A stretch of DNA of 54,202 nucleotides from assembly GCF_005886535.1 (NCBI RefSeq), contig NZ_PNDS01000131.1:1-54202 (forward strand), in the 5' to 3' direction. The stretch is from Pseudoalteromonas sp. S2755 (GTDB lineage Bacteria; Pseudomonadota; Gammaproteobacteria; Enterobacterales; Alteromonadaceae). This document shows positions 37,061 through 47,230 of the stretch, piece by piece; the first letter of the stretch is position 1; each line of letters opens with the position of its first letter. The notes beneath the pieces were generated by a model. It had not been told where the DNA came from and did not search any database. It saw only the letters and a program-made list of their open reading frames with translations. Both the position numbers and the translations under genes were made by a program.

Positions 37061-38434
37061 ATGAAAGATAAAAATCAATTAGGACTCGTGCAGCTCGCTG
37101 AGATGCCCATATTAGCGCTGTTTATTCGAACCTGTATTCCCATTTGTATCGGTTTACTCGTTGTGGGTTTATATGCCTTGGTCGACGGCTGGTTTATTAG
37201 TCGCTATGTGTCAGAGATGGCATTTGGCGCGGTGGCTATGGTTTACCCGCTGCAGGTGTTAATGATAGCGCTAACCGCTATGATATCTGCAGGCATGGCG
37301 GCCACTATGACAAGGTTAATCGGAGCAAAGCAAGTAGATAAAGCCGCGGAGGTTATCGGCCATGGACTGATAATTGGCGGTATAGTTAGCGTGGTATTCT
37401 TGGTACTTGGTTGGCTTTATCCACTTGAGCTCTTATCACTTTTGCAAGTGGAAGCGGTTTTTGTAAAGGATGCGCTTAGCTACATACAGCCGTTATATCT
37501 TTGTGCCATTACTGGAGTTTTATTACCTATTGTGGCTGATATGTTCCGTGGTCAGGGTAAACCGCAGTTGATGATGCTGTTGTTATTAGTCTCAGCTGTG
37601 CTCAATATACTACTTGATTATCTATTTATCGCGCAATTTGGTTTGGGGGTTGCAGGTGCGGCATATGCGACAATCGCAGCGCAATTGGGGGCATTGATTA
37701 TTGCGCTTCAGCTCAAAAGAAAGCGTACTAACTTGCTTGCGGTTAAGGTGTGTTGGAAACCTCGAGCTTGGCTACCGATCCTCGCAATCGGTATGCCTAT
37801 CTTGATCACGCAATTTTGCCTTGGCGTGCAAACGGCGGTGGTTAACTGGCAGCTGTTGTTTTTTGCAAACGAAAATTGGGTAGTCGCCCACGGCATGCTG
37901 GGACGTATTATTAATTTCGCAATTCTACCCGCGATTGCAATGTTGATCGCATTTCAAACTATTGTCGGCTACAACTTAGCGGCAGGACATAGTGGGCGAG
38001 TAAGAGCGTGTACGCGTGTTGCTTTTTTGGGTATGACAGGATTTGCGCTGTTGTTGACGCTAGGGTTGATGGGATTGCCGAGGCTATGGCTGAGCTTGTT
38101 TACCGAAGCGAGTGAATTTCTCGAAATAGGAGAGCGTGTTTTTCGCTCAGCACTATGGGGGATGCCGCTATTTGGTGTGGTAATTTTAGCGTCTGGATTT
38201 TATCAAGCGAAAGGTGATGCCAAACGCGCTTGTTTTTACAGTGCCTTGAAGGTGATGTTTATTCTAGTTCCATTAATCGTTATTGCACCGCACTACTTTG
38301 GCTTAAATGGTGTATTTATGGCACTTGTGGGGGCTGATTTTATAGCGGCAGGGTTAACACTTATACTGTGTTGGCGGCACTATCAACAAGCTAAGAGTCA
38401 ATCGGGAGAGATACAGCTTGCATCAATCAACTGA
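37061..38434 (+). CDS. MATE-family efflux transporter
   Basis: A 457-residue inner-membrane protein with twelve hydrophobic helices in two halves, of the MATE family, which exports cationic drugs or metabolites using Na+ or H+ gradients. Recognisable stretches are PILALFIRTCIPICIGLLVVG, the Gly- and Ala-rich AMISAGMAATMTRLIGA, DMFRGQGKPQLMM and FAILPAIAMLIAFQTIVGYNLAAG. TGAGG lies ten bases before ATG. Its last 17 nt overlap the regulator gene that follows, so the regulator is probably co-transcribed and may control this exporter. Confidence 0.92.
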   Translation: MKDKNQLGLVQLAEMPILALFIRTCIPICIGLLVVGLYALVDGWFISRYVSEMAFGAVAMVYPLQVLMIALTAMISAGMAATMTRLIGAKQVDKAAEVIGHGLIIGGIVSVVFLVLGWLYPLELLSLLQVEAVFVKDALSYIQPLYLCAITGVLLPIVADMFRGQGKPQLMMLLLLVSAVLNILLDYLFIAQFGLGVAGAAYATIAAQLGALIIALQLKRKRTNLLAVKVCWKPRAWLPILAIGMPILITQFCLGVQTAVVNWQLLFFANENWVVAHGMLGRIINFAILPAIAMLIAFQTIVGYNLAAGHSGRVRACTRVAFLGMTGFALLLTLGLMGLPRLWLSLFTEASEFLEIGERVFRSALWGMPLFGVVILASGFYQAKGDAKRACFYSALKVMFILVPLIVIAPHYFGLNGVFMALVGADFIAAGLTLILCWRHYQQAKSQSGEIQLASIN

Positions 38435-39383
38435 GCAAAAGTTAAGCGCTGAAGAGATATATTTAGGGCGGTTACAACCTGTCATTGAGTGGGTGCATAG
38501 CAATCCAAGTTCGCCGCTTTCGTTACAGCAAGCGGCGAAACTTAGCCATTTTTCTAAGTTTCATTTCCAGCGCATTTTTGCAGCTGTGATTGGTGAGTCT
38601 TTGAGCCAGTACACTAATCGCGTGAGGTTGGAGCGCGCGGCCAATATGCTGTTGCTAGCCGAAGCGTACAGTGTGACAGATATTGCGCTACAGTTTGGTT
38701 TTTCTGGTAGCGCAAACTTTTCGCGAGCGTTTAAAGAGCACTTTGGTGTGACTCCCTCAAGTGTGCGAAAAACAGAACAACTACGAAAGCTGGTGGCAAA
38801 CAATAACATTGAGCCGGCCCTTAACACGATACAACTTACCCGGATACACGCATTAAGAGCTGAGCGACACAGTGTTATTCAGCCGGTTAAACTACACTCT
38901 ATTTCACAGCTACCCTTATGTACATTACGCGCGTCACAAGGCTACCAATTGCAAGGAATTAGCGCCTGTTGGCAGCAGCTTGCAGCGTGGGCTAGTGCAC
39001 ACGGACTGGATTATAGCCAAGTACAAAAGTTTGGTTTTGGTCATGATAATCCCGTTTTTACGCCACTAGATAAAGCGCGTTACGATGGCGCAATTGTGAT
39101 TAACGATGAGTTAAAATCTGCGGTGACTCGGCCATATCAACTCAATGTGCTCAGCGCGGGAAAATACGCAATTTTTGACTACCGTGGAGCAATTAAAGAC
39201 TTGTTGAGTTTCCAATTAGATATTTTCGCAAAGTGGCTGCCACAAAGCGGGTACGAGCCAGAAGATACGCCCTTAATAGAACATTATCCTGAAGTAATTT
39301 CACAAGAAAATGGAGGCTCGCCAAGTGAAAAGGTGATTGCGCTGGAAATTTGGTTAAAGGTCAAGCCGCTAAAATTCAAATAA
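38418..39383 (+). CDS. AraC-family regulator with GyrI-like effector domain
   Basis: A 321-residue regulator. The N-terminal ~110 residues hold the two AraC helix-turn-helices (LQQAAKLSHFSKFHFQRIFAAVIG and DIALQFGFSGSANFSRAFKEHFGVTPS). Residues about 155-320 form a GyrI-like small-molecule-binding domain, an arrangement shared with Rob-type activators of drug efflux. The start is TTG 38418, with GGGAGAG seven bases upstream, inside the end of the MATE gene. That overlap and the drug-binding domain together suggest that it senses a MATE substrate and activates its exporter; the link is inference. Confidence 0.9.
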   Translation: MHQSTEQKLSAEEIYLGRLQPVIEWVHSNPSSPLSLQQAAKLSHFSKFHFQRIFAAVIGESLSQYTNRVRLERAANMLLLAEAYSVTDIALQFGFSGSANFSRAFKEHFGVTPSSVRKTEQLRKLVANNNIEPALNTIQLTRIHALRAERHSVIQPVKLHSISQLPLCTLRASQGYQLQGISACWQQLAAWASAHGLDYSQVQKFGFGHDNPVFTPLDKARYDGAIVINDELKSAVTRPYQLNVLSAGKYAIFDYRGAIKDLLSFQLDIFAKWLPQSGYEPEDTPLIEHYPEVISQENGGSPSEKVIALEIWLKVKPLKFK

Positions 39384-39486
39384 AATTAAATTGTTAAAAT
39401 ACTTTATTGGTGTTTTTTTTAAACTTCACAATTCGCCCACAAACTTTAAGCATGATCAACTGTACACCAAGCGGGAGATTAGAAAA

Positions 39487-39897
39487 GTGGTTGAACTAGA
39501 GTTAATTCGAGTTGATAAATACAGCGAGCAGACTTTTACACATTTGCTAAAAGCGAGCCATTATCAAAAGCAAGTGGGCTCGTTTGAACTGTGTAGCGCA
39601 ACCAATATCGCTTATCTTTTTTATGCAGGTGGTAAGCTGGTTGGCTTTACCGTAATTGGTATTTCAAACCGCCGAGAGTTTGAAGTCTGCGCGCTTTATA
39701 TTACCCCTTCCGAGCGCAGAAAGCGTTATGCCACCGAGTTTATGGCACACATTTGGTCGGTATACAAAGGTCGTTGGAAAGTACGCATGCAAGATAAGAT
39801 TGAAAGTTCGTGCGGGTTTTGGCGCAAAACCTTGGCTGAAATGACCAATCAATCGCTTGGACGAGAAAGCGAGTTTGAACACGCTTTTGCAGTGTAG
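39487..39897 (+). CDS. GNAT-like acetyltransferase
   Basis: A 136-residue protein resembling the GNAT fold: strands GKLVGFTVIG and FEVCALYITP are followed by ERRKRYATEFMAHIW in place of the acetyl-CoA pyrophosphate loop, and by a C-terminal strand-helix with CGFWRKTL. I chose GTG 39487, with GGGAG nine bases upstream. An in-frame TTG at 39391 would add 32 residues with no ribosome site and without fold-like sequence. The substrate is unknown. It lies convergent with the HugZ-like gene, only 3 bp between stop codons. Confidence 0.65.
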   Translation: MVELELIRVDKYSEQTFTHLLKASHYQKQVGSFELCSATNIAYLFYAGGKLVGFTVIGISNRREFEVCALYITPSERRKRYATEFMAHIWSVYKGRWKVRMQDKIESSCGFWRKTLAEMTNQSLGRESEFEHAFAV

Positions 39898-39900
39898 GTC

Positions 39901-40353
39901 CTAGTACCATTCCTGTTTTTCTAGCCAAAATGCACGGCCAAAACCGCCTACATATCGAACCCTAGCCACTTCAATTCGCCATAGGTGAAAATCACCGAGC
40001 ATGGCATATTGCTGAGCTTTTTCGTGCTTTTTTACGAATTGTGCAATCAGGCTTTCACTATCTGCTCTTGGCAGTTTGTGGGCATGCCCAAGAATAGTAA
40101 CTCGCGCATTTTCTACATCCTCAACCGTGCCATCACCAAGCACCATAAACGAAAGTGCCGGGTGCTTGGCTAAATTCTTGGTGTGCTGGGCGATATCACT
40201 AATAAAGAAGTAAAAGTGATTATCTTCAAGAAAAATATATTGAGCGATAGAAGAAAAAGGAAAACCCTTTTGATTGTTAGAGAAAGTAGATAAAAATGCG
40301 CTCTTATGGCTTTGGCATAAGGCTTTTGCTTCGCTGATTGCAGTTTCTCTCAT
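39901..40353 (-). CDS. Pyridoxamine-phosphate-oxidase-fold protein, HugZ/HutZ-like
   Basis: A 150-residue flavin-reductase-like split-barrel protein. It shows the early strand SAFLSTFSNNQKGFPFSSIAQY, the ISDIAQHTKNLAKHPALSFMV block and the C-terminal RVRYVGGFGRAFWL typical of HugZ/HutZ heme-utilisation proteins. Those bind heme and assist its use or degradation. Here the C-terminal motif is present but the protein is shorter than HugZ, as it lacks the extra C-terminal domain. It stands about 4 kb from the heme oxygenase locus rather than in it. A flavin- or heme-dependent role is likely; the exact reaction is not established. Confidence 0.8.
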   Translation of the reverse strand: MRETAISEAKALCQSHKSAFLSTFSNNQKGFPFSSIAQYIFLEDNHFYFFISDIAQHTKNLAKHPALSFMVLGDGTVEDVENARVTILGHAHKLPRADSESLIAQFVKKHEKAQQYAMLGDFHLWRIEVARVRYVGGFGRAFWLEKQEWY

Positions 40354-40551
40354 CTTGTTATGCCCTTAAATAATACAATTCCTAACTGCTATGATCGCTA
40401 AAACTAAAAATAAAATCAAAAACTAAGTAAGCAAAACTGCAAATTTGAAGCTACCTTTTTAAAAGGTATGTTGGTAATTTTTAGAGTATTTACTTGGTTT
40501 TTTATCTCGTTTGTAACATAGTTTGTTTACTCAAAATAGAGCAATGACATT

Positions 40552-42576
40552 ATGCTAAGTAAACTAACAATAAAACAAAAAATTACTTTAGGCTTTAGTG
40601 CATTAGGCGTGCTGCTGTTACTTGCATGCGTGCTGGCCTATTTAGCACTGGCGCAAATAAAGTCAGCTAACCAAAATATGGGGCAAGTCACTTTGCCGAT
40701 TCAGCGCAGTGCTGATGCCTTACAACTTGAGCAGCTTAAGCTCAGTAAATTGATTTCCCAAGCTTATACCCTCGAAAGCGAGCAAGATATCAATCGGGCT
40801 CGACAGCAATTTACCACACAGCAGCAACTGTATGTTGAGCGCCAGCAGCACTTAACGTCATTAACGCAAGCCATGCCTGAATTTGTTACACCATTAAAGC
40901 AAACGCTGGCGTTGGGTGACCAACTCAGTCGTGCCGCAGCACAAATGTTGCAGGCAAAGGTAGATGTTGTACAGGCGAAGCACCGGATCCAATCGCAATA
41001 TCAAGCACTTAAACAGGGTAAAGAACAAGCCAGCAATGCCATGCTGGATCTTGAGTTAATCGAGACAGACAACACTCGGCAGTTGGAGGAAATGGTCGGG
41101 ACCGGCGTTCGTATTGATGACATGTTGTTTACTTTGGAAAACAACAGTCAGCGGATCAGTGGGTTAACGCTAGAGCAAGTAGAACAGCATCAGCAAGACA
41201 TGCTGTTTTTGTTAGATAATATTGAAAACAACTTAACGTTTTTAAAGCGACAAGCCTATGACATGGATGCAGATGATTTGTTAAATCAGTTTAGTGAGGG
41301 CATGACTAAGCTCAGAGAAAAGCTTGGTGAGCCAGGTCACCTTTATATTGCGGTACAAGAGAAACTGCGTCAGCAGCAGCAAGCAGCGATGTTATACAAG
41401 CAGTCAGAGCAGCATGCGTTTGCCATTTTAACCGAGCTTGAGAAAATACAGCAAAGCGCTAATGCGGCGTTTAATCATTCTCAAAATAATGCTGAAACCC
41501 TTATCGAGCGAGCGCAAAATATTGCCATCTTATTGGTGGTTGTCTTTATTACTTTAGGCGCATTTATCTCGGTTTCAACCAGCCGAGCAATGCTTGGGCC
41601 GTTGGCTGTGGTGAATAAAATGCTCAAATACCTCGCTGCTGGAGATTTCTCTAGGCAAATGAGTAAACGCAGTGATGATGAGTTTGGTCAGTTAATTGAT
41701 AATATCAATCAGGTTAAAGACAACCTCCGTGCTTTGCTAGAGTCAATCAATAACCAAGTTCATGAACTAGAAGATCTATCTGAGTCATCATTAAGCGAAA
41801 GCAAACAAATAGCCAATAATGCGACCGAGCAAATGCGTCGTATGGACAATGCCAACCGTTTAGCACAAAGTATTTCAGCAAGTGCTTTGGCGGTCTCAGA
41901 ACGCTCGTCTGACAGCCTTGCAAGTATCCATACCGCCAACCAGCATAAAACCGAAGTGAGTAAGTACACGCAAGACAATAAAGAACATATTCTATCGCTT
42001 AGCACACGCATGAGTGAAGCAGTAGAGAGTATGACCAAGCTGACTACTCATAGCGAGAATATCGGCAGCATCTTGGACACCATTGTATCTATCGCTGAGC
42101 AAACTAATCTGTTGGCGTTAAACGCAGCGATTGAGGCAGCCCGTGCTGGTGAGCAGGGAAGAGGGTTTGCGGTGGTTGCCGATGAGGTTAGAACGCTTGC
42201 GTCTAGGACGCAGGAGTCGACCAATGAAATTAACCAAATGATCGCAGCACTGAGACAAGATACACATGCCGCCTCTGAGGCCATTAATTCCGGCCAGCGC
42301 GATGTAGCCTTATGTGTAAAACAAAGCGAGGCACTTGCCAGTGCGATGGATGAAATTGCCAATGCACTTGCGCAGGTCACTCAGCTAAGCGAAGAAGTGA
42401 GTCAAGCCGCTGATCACCAAGCGAAAGATTGCCAGCAAATTGAGCAAGTGATGTTAGATGCACAAAGTACCGCAAGTGATAATGCTCAGGCGATGCAAAG
42501 CTTGGCGAAAGGCAGTGAGTCACTCAGTAGCTTCTCGCACCGTCTAGCCACTCTCGTGGAGCGATTTAAACTGTGA
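40552..42576 (+). CDS. Methyl-accepting chemotaxis protein
   Basis: A 674-residue chemoreceptor. Two membrane helices (about 11-31 and 324-343) enclose a ~290-residue periplasmic sensing domain that is helical and Gln-rich, with coiled-coil character. A HAMP domain follows (about 345-400), then the long signalling coiled coil. The hairpin tip that contacts CheA and Che[20 protein letters not shown] (near residue 520), is strictly conserved, with [12 protein letters not shown] behind it. There is no C-terminal pentapeptide for CheR docking. The ligand is unknown. The gene is monocistronic. Confidence 0.94.
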   Translation: MLSKLTIKQKITLGFSALGVLLLLACVLAYLALAQIKSANQNMGQVTLPIQRSADALQLEQLKLSKLISQAYTLESEQDINRARQQFTTQQQLYVERQQHLTSLTQAMPEFVTPLKQTLALGDQLSRAAAQMLQAKVDVVQAKHRIQSQYQALKQGKEQASNAMLDLELIETDNTRQLEEMVGTGVRIDDMLFTLENNSQRISGLTLEQVEQHQQDMLFLLDNIENNLTFLKRQAYDMDADDLLNQFSEGMTKLREKLGEPGHLYIAVQEKLRQQQQAAMLYKQSEQHAFAILTELEKIQQSANAAFNHSQNNAETLIERAQNIAILLVVVFITLGAFISVSTSRAMLGPLAVVNKMLKYLAAGDFSRQMSKRSDDEFGQLIDNINQVKDNLRALLESINNQVHELEDLSESSLSESKQIANNATEQMRRMDNANRLAQSISASALAVSERSSDSLASIHTANQHKTEVSKYTQDNKEHILSLSTRMSEAVESMTKLTTHSENIGSILDTIVSIAEQTNLLALNAAIEAARAGEQGRGFAVVADEVRTLASRTQESTNEINQMIAALRQDTHAASEAINSGQRDVALCVKQSEALASAMDEIANALAQVTQLSEEVSQAADHQAKDCQQIEQVMLDAQSTASDNAQAMQSLAKGSESLSSFSHRLATLVERFKL

Positions 42577-42787
42577 AGCGTTCTCTAAATTAACTTTATA
42601 CTTAGTCATTTTTTTTATTCTTAAAAGACATATAGATAGTAGGCACTGGTGAAACTGTGGAATAACAATCTTAGTATTATCGGGAGTGTAATTTAGTTTA
42701 TGTTATTGCATAATTTTGGTTAAAGAGTGGGTTGTGCTTGTTAATATTTCTGTTATATTCATCCGCATTATTTGATTTGGGGTGTAT

Positions 42788-43219
42788 ATGCAGCATCGTA
42801 GTCCAGCAACAAATAGTTTCCAAACAATATTAAATGAGATTGGCTTAACGAACGAAGTGAATCCCAATAAACGACTGGAAGACGGTATTCCGTTCTCCGT
42901 TTTTACCGAACTTGCCTTATCGCTAAAGCTTGATAAGTTTGATTTAGCAAAGGCGGTGGGTATATCACCATCAAGTTTGATAGAAATCGCGCAGAATAAT
43001 AAGCTTTCTCGCTCACAGAGCCAGCGTTTTTATAAGATGATAATGGTGCTTGATGAAGCTTTGACGCTTTTCGAAGGAGATTGGGATTCTGTTATCTTCT
43101 TTGTGAATAATCCAGCAATATGGCTTAACGGCAGAAAACCGCTTAGCCTATTTGTGAATAATGAGGGAAGTGCACAGGTTTCAAGTTTAATTAAGCGTCT
43201 AGAACATGGCGTAATATAG
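42788..43219 (+). CDS. MbcA/ParS/Xre-type antitoxin-like protein without a toxin neighbour
   Basis: A 143-residue protein. The first half carries an Xre-like helix-turn-helix (LDKFDLAKAVGISPSSLIEIAQNNKLSRSQSQRF). The second has the DUF2384/MbcA toxin-binding domain: the pattern of a helix ending in DEALTLFEGDWDSVIFFVNNPAIWLNGRKPL and the final V-x-x-LIKRLEHG. Family members usually neutralise a RES-domain NADase toxin encoded next to them. None lies on either side here: the chemotaxis gene is upstream and the YbaN gene, convergent, downstream. I start at ATG 42788 with TTGGGGTG before it; GTG 42782 is in frame. Confidence 0.75.
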   Translation: MQHRSPATNSFQTILNEIGLTNEVNPNKRLEDGIPFSVFTELALSLKLDKFDLAKAVGISPSSLIEIAQNNKLSRSQSQRFYKMIMVLDEALTLFEGDWDSVIFFVNNPAIWLNGRKPLSLFVNNEGSAQVSSLIKRLEHGVI

Positions 43220-43456
43220 AGTAAAACTTGGCTTACAAATAGTGCCAATCCCCTGAATTTATTGATCTATTTTGAGGCGAGAAAACCTTGTCGATAGCCC
43301 CCCTAACACGGCCTGTAATCGCCAAGGTATCTGCATCCATGGTGGCAAGGTGAAAACTTTGCCATTTAGTTATTCTAAACGAGAAGTTTTTAACGCAGTT
43401 AGCGCTAAAACTGACTGGCTGCTAGAAAGTCATCCATTATCCGAAGCTCATGTTAC

Positions 43457-43846
43457 TTAGTAACGCTTTGATGGTCTGGAATAAATATAAGACATCACTG
43501 CGATTTTTATACTGCCAACAACACAAGCCAACCAAGCCACTGGTGAGAGTAAAATGAGTAAAGCATAACTTGTAGCCATGCCCACCGTTGCCATGACTTT
43601 GGCTTTGAGCGGAATAATCTTGTATTGCTTCCATAATGTTAATGAAGTACCGAACTTTGGATGATTTAGCAGCCACAAGGCAAGCTTAGGAGAAGCTTTT
43701 GAAAAGCACGCCAAAGCCAAAATAAAAAACACAGTGGTTGGCATGACGGGCAAAACAATACCAATAACACCGAGGGCTACAAATAGGTATCCACATAGCA
43801 GTAGGGCTATTTTTTTATAGTTGGCTAAGGCGGCTTTAAACATCAT
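43457..43846 (-). CDS. ybaN: YbaN-family (DUF454) inner-membrane protein
   Basis: A 129-residue protein with three to four membrane helices. The DUF454 signature is visible: ALGVIGIVLPVMPTTVFF, then ACFSKASP and LLNHPKFG. The biochemical function of the family is not known, but it is frequent beside heme- and iron-uptake genes. Its ATG overlaps the TGA stop of the heme oxygenase gene (ATGA), so it is translationally coupled to it and closes the heme operon. Confidence 0.88.
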   Translation of the reverse strand: MMFKAALANYKKIALLLCGYLFVALGVIGIVLPVMPTTVFFILALACFSKASPKLALWLLNHPKFGTSLTLWKQYKIIPLKAKVMATVGMATSYALLILLSPVAWLACVVGSIKIAVMSYIYSRPSKRY

Positions 43847-44433
43847 GAATAAACGTATGTCTGGAATGCTTGAAAACGAGTGAATGCCTGACGAGCACCT
43901 TCAACGAGCGCTTGCTCTTGCTGCTCGCTTAGTTCAATTGAGTCTATGATTTGCACAAGCTCTCGCCAAGCGCTGCCGCGGCCAGCTCCTGGGCCTGCTA
44001 GATATCGAGCGCCGTACTGCGCATTATAGCTAAGCTTGGCCTCAACTTGTTTACCCAGCATGGCTGCACCTACTTTTGACCCCTCAACCACATATAACCA
44101 GCCGAGCGCTCTGGCGACGTCGGTCTTATTGGTTACTTCTGGCATTAAGTAGGGAGCAGGGATGGCGGTTTCAAGGTCGATAAAGTCTTGCTCTAGCAAA
44201 CCTAAGCGGCGGCGCGCGGCCAAATCAGGAATAAGCGCTAACAGCTCTGGGTGTTCATAAAGGGCGCTCACATCTTTTAAAAAATAAAACTGTAATCGCA
44301 AGAAATCGAGATAGCTTTGTGTATTAGCGAATGGGTTTTGCGCCATAATGGATTTGTCTACATTGTCGTGGGTATCTGCAGTTGCATGTTTTAAGTTTTG
44401 CGCTCGAGAAAGTGCAGAGGTAACGGTAGTCAT
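43843..44433 (-). CDS. Heme oxygenase
   Basis: A 196-residue bacterial heme oxygenase, a helical cytoplasmic enzyme that opens heme to biliverdin, releasing iron and CO. The N-terminal helix carries the proximal-type His22 (HATADTHD), and the distal helix has GWLYVVEGSKVGAAMLGK, matching the GS-rich helix over the heme. I start at ATG 44433, preceded by GGAG at five bases; an in-frame start at 44478 is possible but has no ribosome site and extends upstream of the family's usual N terminus. It lies 67 bp after the TonB receptor gene and is coupled to the YbaN gene. It identifies heme-type iron as the probable cargo of the locus. Confidence 0.9.
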   Translation of the reverse strand: MTTVTSALSRAQNLKHATADTHDNVDKSIMAQNPFANTQSYLDFLRLQFYFLKDVSALYEHPELLALIPDLAARRRLGLLEQDFIDLETAIPAPYLMPEVTNKTDVARALGWLYVVEGSKVGAAMLGKQVEAKLSYNAQYGARYLAGPGAGRGSAWRELVQIIDSIELSEQQEQALVEGARQAFTRFQAFQTYVYS

Positions 44434-44500
44434 TAATGCTCCAAGGTGATGTAAAAATATAGCGCTGTCTTTAAGCAAAAGTACAGCGCCTAGGTGTTGA

Positions 44501-47230
44501 TTAAAGTTTGATTTCTAAACCAATCGAAATAGTCTGTCCAGGCTCCGGCATCGCGACGATTGAGCCACTTGAAACCTTATACTGATCGGTCAAGTTGGTG
44601 ATCGCTAGGTTGCCTTTGATGTTGTCGCTAAAGATATAATCAAGATAAAAGTCGAGTTGATAGCCTGCTGGAATAAACTCAAGGGCAGTTACTCCTGTCC
44701 CTGACAAAAAGCCACCAGGGTGATGTTTCTCGGAGTGTTTTTTGTAGGTGAAGCCCGTATCAATTGTGTCGTTAAAGAGTGTCATACCAAGTGTAGCGAT
44801 ATAGCTTTTTTCTGGCGGTACACGAAGTGGGGTTAAGCTGCCTGAAAAGCCCGTTGCGTTACAAGTCGCGGCGCCTTCAGCCTGTGCAATTAAACGTGAA
44901 CACATTTCTACATTTGTGTACTTGGTGTAAGATAACTTGCTGTAAAATAAGTTGCTTTGGTAATGAAGACCAAACTCCGTGCCAGGTAGTTCAAACTTGT
45001 CATAGTTGGTAAAGGTAAATGTTTGTTCCCATGAAGGTGCATCAAGTTTAGGTAAAAAGCCAGTGGCCAGCATGTCTTCAATATGGGTGTAGAAGTACTC
45101 CGCCGAGATAATTAGCTTATCCCCGTGACTGAGTAAGTTGCTAAAGTCACTCTCAAAGCCAATATCATACGACTTCGTTTTTTCAGGGATGATCGGGTAG
45201 TCACTGGAGTAAGAAAATACCTCATTGGAAACCGTTGTTTCGTACAGGTTTGGCATACGATATGCGTTGCTATATTTGGCTTTAATGACTGTATTATCAA
45301 GCAATTGGTAATTTGCTAGCACAGTCATATCTGCTTTGGCATCAAAGGTAAGCTTTTCGCCTGTTTGATAGTCCTCGTTTACCGAGTCATGAAGGTTTAC
45401 GTTTAGTGTGAGTTCTAAAGGTGCAAGGTCGATAGTGGCATTCGTAAATAATGCCTGCTTTGTTTGCTTACCGTGTCGCGAAGTGGACTGCGGCTTAAAA
45501 TCATCAGAGTGCCAGTCTTTTCTAAAGTTGTCTCTCCAGTCTTTATGTGGGCTCAATTTTTCAACTTGCCAGGATAGGCCATAGGTCAAAATAACGGGTG
45601 TACTTGCCAGCGATAATGCTGAGGTATTGAATGCACTTATCCCATGACGCTTATTGTTATAACGGTGAAAGTATTGTCCAGCATTTGGCCCTAGGTTGCT
45701 ACCAAGGGCGTTATATTGCTGTAACCTCGCGCTGGTACGCCATACGTTCACACTAAGATCGACTAATGAGTTATTACTCGGTAAAAAGCGGTATAGGGCA
45801 CTGGCACTGTTTACTAGTGCAGACCCAGGTTCCCATTGTGGCATAGTTTCTACGCCTTCTGGAATTTCCTCAGACATCCATTGCACTTGACCATTTTCAT
45901 CGATCACTTGCCAAACCTTGGTGTCACCGGCTCTTTGCTTGTACCAATAGGTGGCCAGCATTTCTCCTGCTTCTTGCTTATGATAACGTGTGTTCACCTC
46001 TAACGATTGCTCGTCCGTAAATGCATAGGTCAGTTTGGCTAGGTATGAGTCGCTTTCAAAGCTCGTGTTAACGACTTCGCCATTTTGGTTAACCGGTGGA
46101 GGTATTAGCTTTACTTCATTGATCAGCTCATACTGACCTTCTTGCTCAGTTGAAGGTACCCAACGTACGTACTCCTTGGCTTCAACAAAGTCGCTAAAGC
46201 TATTTTTACCAGCAAAGTAGTTACCAACCTTTTTTTTACTGTAAGCGAGTACCGCTTGTAAGTTATCCTGTTGATAAGCGGCCGCTAGCGTAAACCCACC
46301 ACCCGCAAAATCAAGCGTATCGTTGTGGTTGCTGATTTCATAATATTCTTGTAGAGCAAAGCTTTCTGGTATTTCAGGTGTTCTATTGTTGTTGTGTGTA
46401 TTTACTTTAACTAAAGCGCCGAGATTTTGACCGTCTTGGAGAATATCTTGCGTGCCTAAGGTACGGATATTGACTGTTCCGCCGATTGCGCCAGAGCCAA
46501 AAGGTGATGCTTTGGCCGATGCGCCTTTTTCGACATTTACCGAGCTTATCAAGTTTGAATCGATATAGGTTCTGTCAGACGAACCCATATAGCCTCGGTT
46601 TGTGTGTGTTGATTGCAAACTGCCGTCGATGAAAATCGGCACTCGACCTTCGCCTTGCACGCCACGAATACCGATATCAAGTGCGCCAGCTTCGTTTCGA
46701 ATATTGTTTGCCTCTATACCAGAAAACGTTGAGAAAATATCCGAGTTAGATAAGCCCTTGGTTCGAGTAATCTGTTCACGATTAAGATTGAGTTTATCGC
46801 CTTTGACAGTGATGACTTCAATATTATCTTGCGGATCTGGTGTTTGGTCGTGCTTAGCCTTTGCCTGAGTATTATTGGTTTTGCTTTTTACTGGCGCTGA
46901 CCCGTTTATCGCCGCTTTAATAACAATGTTATTGTCGATAATGCTCGCTGTTAACTGGCTACCTTTTAGTGTGCGCTCTAGCGCCTCGGCTAAACTTACC
47001 TCACCTTTAAGTGCTGGAGCCTGCAGACCATTTAATAATTTCGCATCGGCAATTAGATTCATATTCGCAGTTTCAGCTACCTGCGTTAAGGTATGGCTAA
47101 TAGGTTGCTGCACAAGATTAAATTGATATATTGCAACTTGACTCTGCGCAGTTGCAGGCGGGCTCAGGCTAAGCCCGAGTGCAAATGCTAAGGGGGTGAG
47201 TCTTGTGTGTAAAACAGAGCGAGTTCTCAT
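44501..47230 (-). CDS. TonB-dependent receptor with STN signalling domain (heme/iron)
   Basis: A 909-residue outer-membrane receptor and transducer. After the signal peptide (cleavage near ATAQS, residue 29) comes an STN domain (about 33-107), which contacts the anti-sigma protein, followed by a linker, a TonB box-like VITVKGDK, the plug (IFSTFSGIEANNIRNEAG, IFIDGSLQSTHTNRG, VEKGASAKASPFGSGAIGG) and a large barrel ending ISIGLEIKL. In the barrel, YRMPNLYE (657-664) corresponds to the FRAP-type box of heme receptors, but the axial His between that box and NPNL is not present. Its place behind a sigma and anti-sigma pair and before a heme oxygenase makes a heme receptor plausible. Confidence 0.92.
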   Translation of the reverse strand: MRTRSVLHTRLTPLAFALGLSLSPPATAQSQVAIYQFNLVQQPISHTLTQVAETANMNLIADAKLLNGLQAPALKGEVSLAEALERTLKGSQLTASIIDNNIVIKAAINGSAPVKSKTNNTQAKAKHDQTPDPQDNIEVITVKGDKLNLNREQITRTKGLSNSDIFSTFSGIEANNIRNEAGALDIGIRGVQGEGRVPIFIDGSLQSTHTNRGYMGSSDRTYIDSNLISSVNVEKGASAKASPFGSGAIGGTVNIRTLGTQDILQDGQNLGALVKVNTHNNNRTPEIPESFALQEYYEISNHNDTLDFAGGGFTLAAAYQQDNLQAVLAYSKKKVGNYFAGKNSFSDFVEAKEYVRWVPSTEQEGQYELINEVKLIPPPVNQNGEVVNTSFESDSYLAKLTYAFTDEQSLEVNTRYHKQEAGEMLATYWYKQRAGDTKVWQVIDENGQVQWMSEEIPEGVETMPQWEPGSALVNSASALYRFLPSNNSLVDLSVNVWRTSARLQQYNALGSNLGPNAGQYFHRYNNKRHGISAFNTSALSLASTPVILTYGLSWQVEKLSPHKDWRDNFRKDWHSDDFKPQSTSRHGKQTKQALFTNATIDLAPLELTLNVNLHDSVNEDYQTGEKLTFDAKADMTVLANYQLLDNTVIKAKYSNAYRMPNLYETTVSNEVFSYSSDYPIIPEKTKSYDIGFESDFSNLLSHGDKLIISAEYFYTHIEDMLATGFLPKLDAPSWEQTFTFTNYDKFELPGTEFGLHYQSNLFYSKLSYTKYTNVEMCSRLIAQAEGAATCNATGFSGSLTPLRVPPEKSYIATLGMTLFNDTIDTGFTYKKHSEKHHPGGFLSGTGVTALEFIPAGYQLDFYLDYIFSDNIKGNLAITNLTDQYKVSSGSIVAMPEPGQTISIGLEIKL

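Noticed and set aside
43272..43460. 62-residue reading frame after the antitoxin-like gene, considered as its toxin
   Set aside because: It has no ribosome site, no recognised domain, is far too short for a RES toxin and runs into the convergent YbaN gene.
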